From positions 62,001 to 126,000 of the forward strand of contig NZ_FOMZ01000011.1 in the NCBI RefSeq assembly GCF_900112765.1: a stretch of DNA of 64,000 nt, written 5' to 3'. Below, piece by piece: positions 1 through 9,223 of the stretch (positions are counted from its first letter, which is position 1; the number at the start of each line of letters is the position of its first letter). The notes below the pieces were generated by a model. That model was not told the DNA's origin. It ran no database searches and was given only the letters and a program-made list of their open reading frames with translations. The translations under genes were made by a program, and so were the position numbers. This stretch comes from Actinopolyspora alba (GTDB lineage: Bacteria > Actinomycetota > Actinomycetes > Mycobacteriales > Pseudonocardiaceae).

Positions 1-345
1 TATGCAGGTCACGAGTATCCACCAAGCTGTCCGGCTCGACACCTTGGCGGGAGTCTCGGTTGGGACGTATCGCTGCATGATCTCAAGGTATCCAGGTAGC
101 GCAACGCCGCGCGGCGAAGATCGTCGGACGTTGCGGGACCGTGATTCGTGGGGCGGAGCTGCTCTGGTTCCTCGTCCCTGCTCGGTCCTGCTGGACGGTC
201 CGCTCGGTGGGTTTCCGGGTGGTGTCCGATCGGTACTCGCGGCCACCACACGATCGCGTCGGGTCCCACCCGGCTGATCGTGCGGTGGCCGCTCGCGGCA
301 GCACACCCGATCATCGACGAGGAAAGCCGAATCCGGTGCGAGAAG
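1..345. other. window edge, no gene supported
   Basis: This stretch lies downstream of the helicase gene that ends at 346 on the minus strand. Short open frames exist on both strands, but none has a Shine-Dalgarno sequence, a recognisable motif or a plausible composition. A gene entering from outside the window cannot be excluded. Confidence 0.4.
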
Positions 346-3300
346 CTAGGCGTCCTCCTCGTCCAGGAGTGGCGTGACGGCACGCAGCCGCTGCTCCGCC
401 TTCGCACTGAGCTGTCGCCAGCCGAACCGACGCACCACCGCGCGGAACAGCCGTTTCTCGTCCAGCCAGCCGTACTGCATGGCCTGTTCTTCGAGCACGG
501 TCGCCAGCTCGCGGGGTGGAATCTCGTCGATGGTGCGCGGCCCGGCGGTGCGAATCAGCACCGACGGCTGTTCGGGCAGCCGGAACGTGCGGTGCGCGAT
601 CCGGCTGTCTCCCAGCGGGTTGTCCTCCACCAGCATCTCGTGGCGAACGGCGGCGGAAATGCCCTCGTTGAGGGTTTTTGAGATCTCCGAGGTGCGCCGT
701 CCGCCGTAGGCGCGGGCGTAGAGCCTGGCCAGTCGGTCCCCGAGCATCGGCCCCTCGGTGGCCACGATCTCCGCCAGTCCCTCGGCGAGCCGCTTGCGCA
801 CGAGGTTCTGCGGATGCGGCAGCGTGCCGCCGTACTCCACGTACTCCGCGTGCTCGGAAACCGACCCCTCACCGGTCGGACCGGATGCCTCGGCGGCCTT
901 CCCGGTGTCCTCGTCGATGGGACGGGAGTCCTCATCGCCCGGGGCGGGTTCCGAACCCCCGCTCGCGGTCTCGTGCTCGGTGCTCTCGGCCTCGTCCGGC
1001 ACCACGAGCGGCACGGCCGTTCGCCCGGCGATGTCCTGCTCCGCGGCACCGTCCTCGACGGACCGCCCCGCGACCGGTTCGGACGGTTCCGCCGTCACTA
1101 CCTCCGCTGGTCGGATTCCCGCGGTGCCGACCTCCGTGGCCTCGACCGCCGTCGGAGCCGCGACCGACTCGGCGGCAGTCGATTCCTCGCTCGCGGGTGA
1201 TTCCTTGCTCGCGGGTGATTCCTTGCTCGCGGGCGCCACGATTTCCGGTTCGGCTCCGCGCGGCTGGATTCCCGCCGTGCGCAGCGCCCGCCACAGCGAT
1301 TCCAGCTCGCCTCCCTGGTCCACGTAGAACGCCGACTCCCGGATCCGGTGGAACGTCCAGCCGCAGCGCTCCAGCTCGCGCTGCCGGGCGAGATCGCGTT
1401 CGTAGGCTTCCGGCCCGTGCCAGGCGTCGCCGTCGCACTCCACGGCCAACCGAGCCTTGCTGCCGATCACCACCAGATCGATCCGGTAGGGCTCCACGGA
1501 GTACTGCGGGATCACCGAGTAGCCGCGCGAGACCAGCCGGTTGAACACCCGCTGCTCGAACAGCGAGTCGAACCTGGTGTCGCGCTGGTCCTCGGACACG
1601 GTGCCCACCAACTCGCCGGAATCGGTTCGGGACCCGCCGTCGATCATGCCGTAGCAGTGCTCCAGGAGCTGGTAGCGCATGTCCTCCTGGTTGTGCAGCT
1701 CGGAAAGACCCACCGAGTGGAACAGCCAGACCTGGTCCTTGGCGCGGGAGACCGCCACGTTGTAGCGCTGCACGTGTTGCAGCGCGGTCAGCGAGCTGAT
1801 CCGCTTACCCTCCCTGCTCGCCTCCACCATGGACAGGAAGATCACGTCGCGCTCGGCGCCCTGGAAATCGGGCGGGGTTCCGCAGCGCAGTTGACGACGT
1901 TCTATTTCCTGCGGCGAGAGCCGGTCCAGCAGCTTCCGCTCGATCAGCCGGGCCTGCCGCGCGTCCCCGAGCAGCGAGATGACCCCGAAGGTCTTCCCGT
2001 CGTAGCGAGGGTCGGCCGCGCAGCGCACGATCTCATCGACCAGTGACTCGGCCTCGGGCTCGTTCAGCTCGCCCTTCCGGTGTCCTTCGACGACGTGGCG
2101 GGCCCGGAACGGTTCGAGCCTGTCGGCGTCGTACTGGCGCACCGGGCTCAGCGTGATGTTGTCCGGCCGGTAGGCGATCCGGTTGGAGAACTCGATGATC
2201 TCCGGCACGCACCGCCGGTGCTCGGTCAGCGTGATCTGGCCGCCGTAGCGCATCTTGGCGTCGTCGAACAGGCTGTGCAGCGGGTCCTGCCAGGCGTTGC
2301 GGTAACGGTCGTCGGCGATGTACTGCCCCGCGAGTTTTCGCAGGTCCTCCTGATCCAGGCCCACGCCCATCGGCGAGACCTGCTTATCGTCGCCGATGAC
2401 GACCATCTTCGGTGCCAGGTACTGCAGGAACACCGCCTCCAGCCCGGCCTGCGACGCCTCGTCCACCACGACCACGTCGAACATGTCCGGCTGGATCCGG
2501 AACTGCTCGGCGATCCGGTAGATCGGCATGATCCACACCGGCACGGACGGCCTGCAGCGCATCATGGCCTCGCGGATCTCCGAACGTCGCCGTTCGGCGT
2601 GCGTACCGGTGCCCTTGCCCAGCCGCTTGACCAGGTTGGAGTAGTTCCGCAGATCGGCTCGGGCGCTGCCCCCGAGTCGTTCCGGGGCGACCGCGTGGCT
2701 CCACGCCCGCGTGGCGCACAGCCGCTCGCTCTGCTCCCGGATCACGTTCTCCAGACCGTTGATCCTGGCCTGCAGTTCGTTCTCGTCGACCGTGTGCTGC
2801 CGCAGCACCCAGTCCCGCACGGCCAGCCACCGCCAGGCCGCCTCGAAGTCCGCCAGCCGCTCGCTCCAGAGATCCGTCGCGGAATCGGCGGCCTCGACCT
2901 CCGCACGCAGCTCCGGCAGGGATTCGGTCAGCCGCTGTTCCAGCTCGTCGCGCCGCCGGACACGTCGCCTGACCTCCAGCAGGTGCAGCAGCCTGCGGTG
3001 GTGCGCGGCGTAGTCGTCGATGTCGCGTGCCCGCACGGCCTCCAGCAGCGCGTGCACGCATTCACCGGTGTCGGACCAGCGTGTCTCGCCCACCAGCTGG
3101 TTCTCGAGTTCCCGCAGCGGAGCGCTCGCCGCCGCCGTGACCTCAACGGCTGCCGCGGCATCCACCAGCGTGGCGTAGCGCCGCACCGACGCGAGGTCGT
3201 TCCAGTCCGGTTTCGGCAGTCCCTTCCGGGACAGGTGCTGTTCCTCGGTGGTCAGTTCGTCCCCGAGGCGCAGTACCCGCTTCAGCTGGTTGGCTTGGGC

Positions 3301-5865
3301 GACGTGCCAGTCCAGCCGTTCGCGGAACGTGTCCTCGGCGGTGATCGCCATGTCCTCGGGCCATGCCTTGTCCAGCGCGATCAGCGCTCGGTAGGACTCG
3401 GTCCAGTGCAGGAACGCCCGCAGTTGTTCGACCGTGGTGGGGGAGCGGCCGTTGAGCCGAACCTGCCGGAAGAGCGGTTCGGCGTGCTTGATCCACTTGG
3501 CGGTGAACATCCCGAGCTTGACGCTGCCGTCGGACCGGGTCTTGATCCTCCCACCGTTGTTCAACTGTTCGAGTACTTCCGTGGCCAGGCTCGTCAGCGT
3601 GGGGATGTCGCCCGCGACCTGCACCTCGACCAGCGGGTCCAGCTGTTGCAACGCGGTTTCGCAGCGTTCGGCGAGTTCGTCGATCCGACTCGCGCGGGAA
3701 CGCCAGACCTCACCACGGCCCGACAGCACGTCGTCCAGGGCGGTGTTCAGCCACGCCTCCGAACCTCCCACGAGCTCGTCGGCGCTGTCGGCCAGGCCCC
3801 GCAGCCGCTGCCGCAACGATTCCCGCGTCGCCGGGTCCAGCGCGCTCACCGCGTCGAACGCGGCGTGCTCCTTGAGCTCGGCGTGCCGCTGTTCCTCCTC
3901 GCGTGCCTTCGACTCGCCGGTCACCAGATCGGCGAAACTCTCCGGTGCGGGGAGATCGTCCGGGTCGGCCAGTCGTTGCCGTGCCCACGGTTCCTCCGCC
4001 GACATCTCCCTGTCGTACAGCGCACCGCGCCACTCGTTGATCTCGGCGTTGTTCAGCGGCGGTGCGCTGTCGGCCGAGACCGAGGCGAACCCGGCCAGCC
4101 ACTCGTAGCGTTCCGCGTCGGCGGCGTGCCGCTGGGCGATCGTCGACAGCGTGCCCTGATAGCCGCCCACGGAGTGTTCCCTGGTCTCGTGCTGCCTGGC
4201 CTCGACCAGCTCGTGGTGCAGTCGCGCGCGTTCCCGCCGCGCCTCCTCGATCCGGTTGGAGCACTCCGCGACGAGCTCGGTGGCGCGCTCGTCGTCGTAC
4301 TCCTCGGTGTTGTCGGCGATCGTGTCCACGGCCACCCGCAGGTCCGACATGTCCTGCCGCGAGCTTCCCACCACGGCCACCGACAGCGGTTTGATCTCCT
4401 CGGGGAGCTTGTCGCGCACCTCCTGCAGCGCGCGGTCGGTGTGCGCGGTGACCAGCACGCGTTTGCCCTGCGCCAGCAGATGCGCCAGCAGCGCGGCCGT
4501 GGTGTGGGTCTTGCCGGTGCCGGGTGGCCCCTGGACCAGGGTCTGCGGTTTCGAGTCGACGTGCCGCACCACTCGCAGCTGCTTCTCGTTGACCGGCAGC
4601 GGGAGGAAGGTCTCATCGTCGACGTTCTCCCGCCCGCCGGCGGAGCCGGGGTTCTCGGAGCCGACTGGCTGCTGGTCGGGGTCGACCAACGGACGGACCC
4701 CGGAGGGGACGACACCGCTCTCGGCGAGTTGCTCGGCGATCGACTCGAAGATCCGCACGATCCCGCGCTGCGAGCGCTTCCGGGTGATGATCGCGGGGGC
4801 GAAGGTGGCGACTGGGTGGGACTGGGCCCGGGCGGGTTCGTCCTCGTCCCGGTACTGGCCGTCGGCGTCGAGGGTGTGCACGAACCGACGGATCACTCCG
4901 GCCGGCTGTTCCCTGTCCAGCGGGTGCGCGTCCAGCGCGGCGGCCTCGGCGGCCAACTCGTTGAGCTTCTCGGCGTCGGTGAGCAGCTCGGGGGCGAGCA
5001 TGTCCCGTTCGAGGGTGAACTCGTCCGCGCCCTCCTCGGAACGGACGACGCTGAGCGTGCCGGAGTCGTCGTCGAGGTGGACACCGGCGGCGGTGGTCAG
5101 CAGGTGCCGTTTGATCCGGGTGCGGCTGTCGGGCTGCCAGCTCAGGCAGCCGATTCCCAGCACCAGTTCCAGCGACTCCGGGTTGTTGCCGATCTCGGTG
5201 TAGGTGCCGAACAGCTCGTTGTAGAGCTCCCGCACCGGCCGGTCGGCCAGTTCCCGTTCGGCCCAGGAGCTCCACTCCGTGAGCCAGTCCTCGTGGTCCT
5301 CGTCGATCTCCGGGTGGTCCTCGCGCCGCAGCCGTTCCGCACCGCGCTCGTCGTTGCCGCGTTCGGTGGTCGGTGCGGTGGTGGTCGGAACCGTGTCCCG
5401 CAATCGGGGCGTTTCCGCCGGGTCGTCGACCGAGCCGTCGAGCCACTCGGCCAGCCGCGTCGACGGCTGGGGCGGGTCCTGTTTGGGCAGCCGCTCGACG
5501 CTGAGCACGTGCTCGCTCTCGGCGGGGTCGCTGTCGGCGGGGTCGCTGTCGCGTCCCGCGAGCGAGACTGCCGGGTGCTCGGGGATCTCACTCGTCCAGC
5601 GAACCGACTGGTACTTCTCGACGGTGTGGAGCGGGGTGGTGCGTAGTCGCTGGGCCTCGCCGAGGAACTGGAACAGCCGCCGCGCGCGGTCGGCCAGCGG
5701 GTCGCTTTCCCGGACCGGCGGTTGGGCTCCGTCTGCGGCGTTCGGGTCCGCGATGTTCGGGTCCGCGGTACCCGAGCTCTCGGAGTTCGAGCCCTCGATG
5801 ATCGGTCCCTCGGTGTCCGGTTGGTCGGGGGAGTCGGAGTTCGCTTGCTCCCTGCCGATTGTCAA
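346..5865 (-). CDS. SF1 (DNA2/NAM7-like) helicase with C-terminal Vsr-like nuclease domain
   Basis: Very large (1839 residues) ATP-dependent helicase of the UPF1/DNA2 superfamily fused to a nuclease. Walker A GPPGTGK lies near residue 446, the DEASQ Walker B near 1135 and RYNVAVSRAK (motif VI region) near 1370. Further on, ECDGDAWH with a following charged helix near 1475 matches the Vsr/DUF559-type PD-(D/E)XK fold. The last ~100 residues resemble the small domain that often ends such helicases. A long acid-rich N-terminus and an S/P/A/E-rich linker with a tandem repeat separate the domains. I chose the TTG at 5865 because AGGAG lies 7 nt upstream; the frame stays open to 6195, but that extension is low-complexity. 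The gene follows the SMC-like and HEPN-like genes in one direction, so a shared role in defence against foreign DNA is inferred. Domain assignment is firm; function is not. Confidence 0.85.
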   Translation of the reverse strand: MTIGREQANSDSPDQPDTEGPIIEGSNSESSGTADPNIADPNAADGAQPPVRESDPLADRARRLFQFLGEAQRLRTTPLHTVEKYQSVRWTSEIPEHPAVSLAGRDSDPADSDPAESEHVLSVERLPKQDPPQPSTRLAEWLDGSVDDPAETPRLRDTVPTTTAPTTERGNDERGAERLRREDHPEIDEDHEDWLTEWSSWAERELADRPVRELYNELFGTYTEIGNNPESLELVLGIGCLSWQPDSRTRIKRHLLTTAAGVHLDDDSGTLSVVRSEEGADEFTLERDMLAPELLTDAEKLNELAAEAAALDAHPLDREQPAGVIRRFVHTLDADGQYRDEDEPARAQSHPVATFAPAIITRKRSQRGIVRIFESIAEQLAESGVVPSGVRPLVDPDQQPVGSENPGSAGGRENVDDETFLPLPVNEKQLRVVRHVDSKPQTLVQGPPGTGKTHTTAALLAHLLAQGKRVLVTAHTDRALQEVRDKLPEEIKPLSVAVVGSSRQDMSDLRVAVDTIADNTEEYDDERATELVAECSNRIEEARRERARLHHELVEARQHETREHSVGGYQGTLSTIAQRHAADAERYEWLAGFASVSADSAPPLNNAEINEWRGALYDREMSAEEPWARQRLADPDDLPAPESFADLVTGESKAREEEQRHAELKEHAAFDAVSALDPATRESLRQRLRGLADSADELVGGSEAWLNTALDDVLSGRGEVWRSRASRIDELAERCETALQQLDPLVEVQVAGDIPTLTSLATEVLEQLNNGGRIKTRSDGSVKLGMFTAKWIKHAEPLFRQVRLNGRSPTTVEQLRAFLHWTESYRALIALDKAWPEDMAITAEDTFRERLDWHVAQANQLKRVLRLGDELTTEEQHLSRKGLPKPDWNDLASVRRYATLVDAAAAVEVTAAASAPLRELENQLVGETRWSDTGECVHALLEAVRARDIDDYAAHHRRLLHLLEVRRRVRRRDELEQRLTESLPELRAEVEAADSATDLWSERLADFEAAWRWLAVRDWVLRQHTVDENELQARINGLENVIREQSERLCATRAWSHAVAPERLGGSARADLRNYSNLVKRLGKGTGTHAERRRSEIREAMMRCRPSVPVWIMPIYRIAEQFRIQPDMFDVVVVDEASQAGLEAVFLQYLAPKMVVIGDDKQVSPMGVGLDQEDLRKLAGQYIADDRYRNAWQDPLHSLFDDAKMRYGGQITLTEHRRCVPEIIEFSNRIAYRPDNITLSPVRQYDADRLEPFRARHVVEGHRKGELNEPEAESLVDEIVRCAADPRYDGKTFGVISLLGDARQARLIERKLLDRLSPQEIERRQLRCGTPPDFQGAERDVIFLSMVEASREGKRISSLTALQHVQRYNVAVSRAKDQVWLFHSVGLSELHNQEDMRYQLLEHCYGMIDGGSRTDSGELVGTVSEDQRDTRFDSLFEQRVFNRLVSRGYSVIPQYSVEPYRIDLVVIGSKARLAVECDGDAWHGPEAYERDLARQRELERCGWTFHRIRESAFYVDQGGELESLWRALRTAGIQPRGAEPEIVAPASKESPASKESPASEESTAAESVAAPTAVEATEVGTAGIRPAEVVTAEPSEPVAGRSVEDGAAEQDIAGRTAVPLVVPDEAESTEHETASGGSEPAPGDEDSRPIDEDTGKAAEASGPTGEGSVSEHAEYVEYGGTLPHPQNLVRKRLAEGLAEIVATEGPMLGDRLARLYARAYGGRRTSEISKTLNEGISAAVRHEMLVEDNPLGDSRIAHRTFRLPEQPSVLIRTAGPRTIDEIPPRELATVLEEQAMQYGWLDEKRLFRAVVRRFGWRQLSAKAEQRLRAVTPLLDEEDA
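1181..1234 (-). repeat. three 18-bp tandem repeats inside the helicase gene
   Basis: Three near-identical in-frame 18-bp units run at 1181-1198, 1199-1216 and 1217-1234. On the minus strand they encode repeats of the type PASKES in the linker after the nuclease domain. Such a repeat can change copy number by slippage without shifting the frame. Confidence 0.85.
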
Positions 5866-6226
5866 AGTTGTTCTCCTCGCGGGGTTCGCGTCGTCGGGAA
5901 GGGCGGGCGACGTCCTGTCGCGCGGGTGCGTCGTCGATGCTCGGACGACAGTGCTTTCGAACTGGGCTTTCGAACGGGGAGCCGTCGATTTCCGGCGTAT
6001 CGTGTTCCGCCGCTGTTCTAGCACCCGCCGTTCGGGTTCCGGCAGGGCAGGTGGGTTGTCGATGTCCCGGGAGGGGCGGTTGCCCCGGGGTGGCCGAGCG
6101 GGACGGGCAGCCGCCGTAGCGCTCGGCCGCCCGTTACCGGGTTGTTCCTCGGGTTGTCCGGGTAAAGGCCGCTGTTTTACCAGTCGGGACGGCAAGTCGA
6201 GCCCTGTCCCTGCCGGATCGCGGTAG
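5866..6226. other. 361-bp spacer between the HEPN-like and helicase genes
   Basis: If the helicase starts at 5865 this spacer is non-coding. It contains the inverted repeat GGTAAA/TTTACC at 6161-6166 and 6176-6181 with a 9-nt loop. It may hold a promoter of its own for the helicase gene or an intercistronic hairpin. The open frame through it is rich in P, R and A and looks like high-GC noise. Confidence 0.45.
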
Positions 6227-6577
6227 TCAGCGGTGGTGGCCTGCGCGTTCGACCAGCCCGATCAGCTCGCGCACCTCGGATTCCGGTGGGGCCAGTTCGA
6301 AGGCGTGCCGGTGGCAGGCCCGGCTGAGTCCGCACCAGGCACGTTCCAGCAGGACCCCGGTGCCGTCGTCGAGCACCTGAACAGCGATGATCAGCAGGGC
6401 CCGGTTGTTCACCCGGTCGACGCGGCCGCAGTATTTCTCGCACGTTGTTCGGAGGATCGCTTCCGCGGCTCGTCTGGCGAGCAGCGCGGCCATCCGAGGG
6501 GCCGACCACTCGGTGCCGTCCCACTCGTGGTCGAGCAGTTCCCTGGCTTGGCCGAGCAGGTTCTCCGGGGTGTTCAT
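6227..6577 (-). CDS. small HEPN-like protein in SMC/helicase operon
   Basis: Protein of 116 residues, predicted mostly helical. It starts in an ATGA overlap with the stop of the SMC-like gene (ATG at 6577, TGA ending at 6574), so the two are translationally coupled and probably form a complex. Near the C-terminus the segment SRACHRHAFEL contains R86-x4-H91, the signature of HEPN RNases, preceded by a helix rich in A and R. HEPN assignment is inference from this motif and the helical pattern; it could instead be a HEPN-derived scaffold without activity. The same frame is open upstream to 7459, but that part is a shadow of the SMC gene. Confidence 0.7.
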   Translation of the reverse strand: MNTPENLLGQARELLDHEWDGTEWSAPRMAALLARRAAEAILRTTCEKYCGRVDRVNNRALLIIAVQVLDDGTGVLLERAWCGLSRACHRHAFELAPPESEVRELIGLVERAGHHR

Positions 6578-9018
6578 CGCGGCTCCCGCAGCAGGTCGTC
6601 GATCGTGGTCTGGAGGCTTTTCACCGCTTCCTCGGCCGAGCACTTCAATCCCTCGTGTGTGCCGTCGGCGCAGATTCCCAGCGTGTGCCGCCGCCGTGGG
6701 TATCCTTCGAGCCAGAAATCGAGGTCGATATCCGGATCCCCGCACAGCGCGAGCCCGATCCTTGCTCTGGTGCGCTTGTGCTCCGTCCAGAGTCGTTCCG
6801 CCTTGTCGCGATCCTGACCGTTGTGGAACCGCTTGGCGCTGTAGATTTCCCAGGCAGCGGCCTCCACCGCCATTCGGCAGAGCCCGGGGAGTACCGCCTC
6901 CCTGACGCTGGGGTCCAGCTCGGACTTCGCCACGGCCCGGGCCTCGGAGACGTAACTGTGTGCGGGGGAGTCCGAGTTCACCACGGTCACCTCGGAGTTC
7001 CTGCCGCGTTGTACCTCCAGGATTCGTGCCCGCACGTTGGAACGTCGCGCGGAGTCGGCGAGCCGGTCGTCGTGCGAGAACACGACGACCTGGCGGTCTT
7101 GGGCCAGCTCCGCCAGCACCTGCACGAACCCGTCCACCTTGGCCGGGTCCATGGCCTGCACCGGGTCGTCGAGCACCACGAACCGGAACGGGCTCTGATC
7201 CATGGTCGCCCGGGGCAGGAACAGCGCCAGCGCGAGCGCGTGCAGCTCGCCCTGGCTCATCACGCCCAGTGCCTGGCTCTCGGCCCCGTCGACGTCGGCG
7301 TGCAGCGCCACCTTCCGCTGGGGCCCGTTGCCGGTCAGCTCGATCGCCCCGAGGTCCACGTTGCTCTGCTGCCGCAGCCGCGACCAGATCCGGCGGGCGT
7401 GGTCGGCCAGCGGCCGCAGGTGTTCGTTGCGGAGACGCTTGGTGTTGTCGCGCAACCATTCGTGGGCGCCGCGCACGTCCTTGAGGTCCTGCGCCTTCGA
7501 GCGGACCTCGCGCATCACCTCGAGCCAGTTCGTCAGTTTCTCGGCGATCGGTGACCAGGCGTCCCGGTACTGTGCCAGGCGAGCCGCCGCCTCCTCGCGC
7601 AGTTCCGTGAAGGCCGCCACGAGTTCGGGGTGGGTGGCGGCCACGTGCTCGGCCAGTTCGCCGTCACGTTCCGGTGGGGTCGCCCAGCGCTCTCGCGCTC
7701 GCCGGGCTCGTTCCAGGTTTTCGAGTTCGACGCCCGCCGTATCCGGCAGCGCGGGGACGCGGGCGATGCGGGAACGCAGTTGTTCGGCACCGCGCCGCAC
7801 CGCCTCCTGGGCCTGCCGGGCGACTGTGATCCACTGTTCGTCCTCGTCCAGCCGCTGCCGCGCCCGTGAACTCCATTCGGCGTCGAGCGTCGCCTGCCCG
7901 CACACCGGGCAGGGCTGGTCGCCGTGTTCGCGGTGCAGTTCGAGTGCCCTGTGCAGCAGTGCCGAGCGCTGTTCGGCTCCGGCCACGGAGTCGCCAACCA
8001 GCTCGGCGGCCTCCCCGAGTGCCGTACGCAGCTGGTTCACGGAGCTGTCGATATCGGCCTGTTCGGGCAGGACCGGTTCGGCCAGTTCGCGCAACCGGGC
8101 CGCCACCCCGCCGGAGGCCGCGGAGTCGGTGACGAATCCGCCGATCGCCTCCAGATCCGGTTTGTGCTTGCCGAGCAGTTTCCGCAATTCGGGCGCGCGT
8201 TCGTCCTCGCTGTGGTCGAGGTCGTCCCTGAGCTCGCCGCGCAGCTTCTTGGCCTGCTTTTCCGCGGCGGACAGCTCCTTGGCGAGCGTGTCCAGCCGTT
8301 GCGTCCCCTCGCTGAGTTGTTCCAGTCCGACGAGTTTGGCCAGCGCGTCGTGGAGTTTGCTGGGCCCTGCCTCGAACAGGTTGCCGAGTTCCTCGTAGGA
8401 CAGGATCGGACGGTTGAGTTCCAGCGCCCGGTGCCATTCCGGGGGAAGCTCGGGGTTCTCCTCGGGGCGCCGGACGGTGCTCCGGTGCTCCTCCGGCTTG
8501 CCGCTGTCCGGCCATGCCACCTCGATTCGGGTGTCTCCGGCGGATTCCTCGGCCAGATCCACCCGAACGGTGGGGGAGACGTCCTGGTGGACGTTGCGCC
8601 AGTTCTCCTTCCAGAGTGCGGGCCTCGCGGTGGACCAGCGGTAGCTGTTGCCGGTCAGCGCGAGTTCGAGTGCTTCGGTGAAGCTGGACTTGCCGGAGCC
8701 GTTGCGTCCGGCGACGATCGTCAGGCCGGGGGCGGGGTGCAGCGGCAGCCTGGTCCGGGAGCCGATGCCCCGGAAGCCGCCGACCTCGATGCCGCGCAGG
8801 AACGTTCCGGCGGGCGTGGTGTGCTGCCGGGTGTCGTCCTCGGTTTCTTCGGCGGTCACCGGGGTGTGGCTGCCTTCGAGTGCCGCGCGCAGTCGCTGCT
8901 CGTCCTCCAGCGCGGCGAGCACGAGCCCGCGCACCCGCTCGTCCTGGGGTGGGGATTCGCGGTTCAGCAGTGAGCGTACGAGGGAGATCAGCCGGGTGTC
9001 AGCGGGATTTTCCGGCAT
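6574..9018 (-). CDS. Rad50/SMC/RecF-like AAA ATPase
   Basis: Protein of 814 residues with an ABC-type ATPase split by a coiled coil. Walker A GRNGSGKS is at about residues 102-109, a CPVCG half of a zinc-hook-like motif near 371, the MSQGE signature near 586 and Walker B VVLDDPVQAMD near 609, followed by the FSHDDRL switch. After the ATPase comes an extra helical domain of ~150 residues with its own R and H residues, which may contact the small partner. Rad50/SMC-like proteins bind DNA ends or loops and gate partner nucleases. It is the first gene of the operon, and a likely Shine-Dalgarno AAAGGA lies upstream of the ATG. It resembles the SMC subunit idea of Lamassu (LmuB), but the partners differ, so I do not assign that system. 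Confidence 0.9.
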   Translation of the reverse strand: MPENPADTRLISLVRSLLNRESPPQDERVRGLVLAALEDEQRLRAALEGSHTPVTAEETEDDTRQHTTPAGTFLRGIEVGGFRGIGSRTRLPLHPAPGLTIVAGRNGSGKSSFTEALELALTGNSYRWSTARPALWKENWRNVHQDVSPTVRVDLAEESAGDTRIEVAWPDSGKPEEHRSTVRRPEENPELPPEWHRALELNRPILSYEELGNLFEAGPSKLHDALAKLVGLEQLSEGTQRLDTLAKELSAAEKQAKKLRGELRDDLDHSEDERAPELRKLLGKHKPDLEAIGGFVTDSAASGGVAARLRELAEPVLPEQADIDSSVNQLRTALGEAAELVGDSVAGAEQRSALLHRALELHREHGDQPCPVCGQATLDAEWSSRARQRLDEDEQWITVARQAQEAVRRGAEQLRSRIARVPALPDTAGVELENLERARRARERWATPPERDGELAEHVAATHPELVAAFTELREEAAARLAQYRDAWSPIAEKLTNWLEVMREVRSKAQDLKDVRGAHEWLRDNTKRLRNEHLRPLADHARRIWSRLRQQSNVDLGAIELTGNGPQRKVALHADVDGAESQALGVMSQGELHALALALFLPRATMDQSPFRFVVLDDPVQAMDPAKVDGFVQVLAELAQDRQVVVFSHDDRLADSARRSNVRARILEVQRGRNSEVTVVNSDSPAHSYVSEARAVAKSELDPSVREAVLPGLCRMAVEAAAWEIYSAKRFHNGQDRDKAERLWTEHKRTRARIGLALCGDPDIDLDFWLEGYPRRRHTLGICADGTHEGLKCSAEEAVKSLQTTIDDLLREPR

Positions 9019-9120
9019 TTTCTACTGTTCCTTTCGGACAGGGCTCTTTCGGAACGGGTTCGAGGAGAGAATTCGACCGGGGCAGGTCGAAATCCTCGCG
9101 GGGGTGGTGGTGCTTTTACA

Positions 9121-9176
9121 TCCACCTACCCGATGTCGGGTCTCGCCGGAGCGAGAGCCCACGAGAGATTCCGCCG
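9121..9176. repeat. dispersed hairpin repeat, copy A (shortened)
   Basis: Contains CTACCCGATGTCGGG, the reverse complement of the core of copies B and C, then a short TCTCGCCGGAGCGAGA hairpin and CACGAGAGATTCCGCC, which matches copy B closely. It lies in the 205-bp gap upstream of the SMC-like gene, so it could affect that promoter or terminate the convergent side. See copies near 24.4 and 43.2 kb. Confidence 0.6.
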
Positions 9177-9223
9177 AGCGAGTACGGTGGAAAACCGAGC
9201 GGTGAAGTCCTGGTGCTGTCCTG

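Noticed and set aside
2080-5646. 1188-residue open frame on the plus strand
   Set aside because: It is antisense to the helicase gene, whose Walker and nuclease motifs are clear. High GC content keeps the opposite strand open, and the translation has no motifs.
6578-7459. Upstream extension of the HEPN-like frame
   Set aside because: It overlaps the SMC-like coding region and is rich in R, G and P. The ATGA overlap at 6574-6577 gives the true start.
346-9018. Assignment as a Lamassu, Zorya or Druantia system
   Set aside because: An SMC-like ATPase and a helicase are suggestive, but subunit composition and order do not match any of these as I know them.
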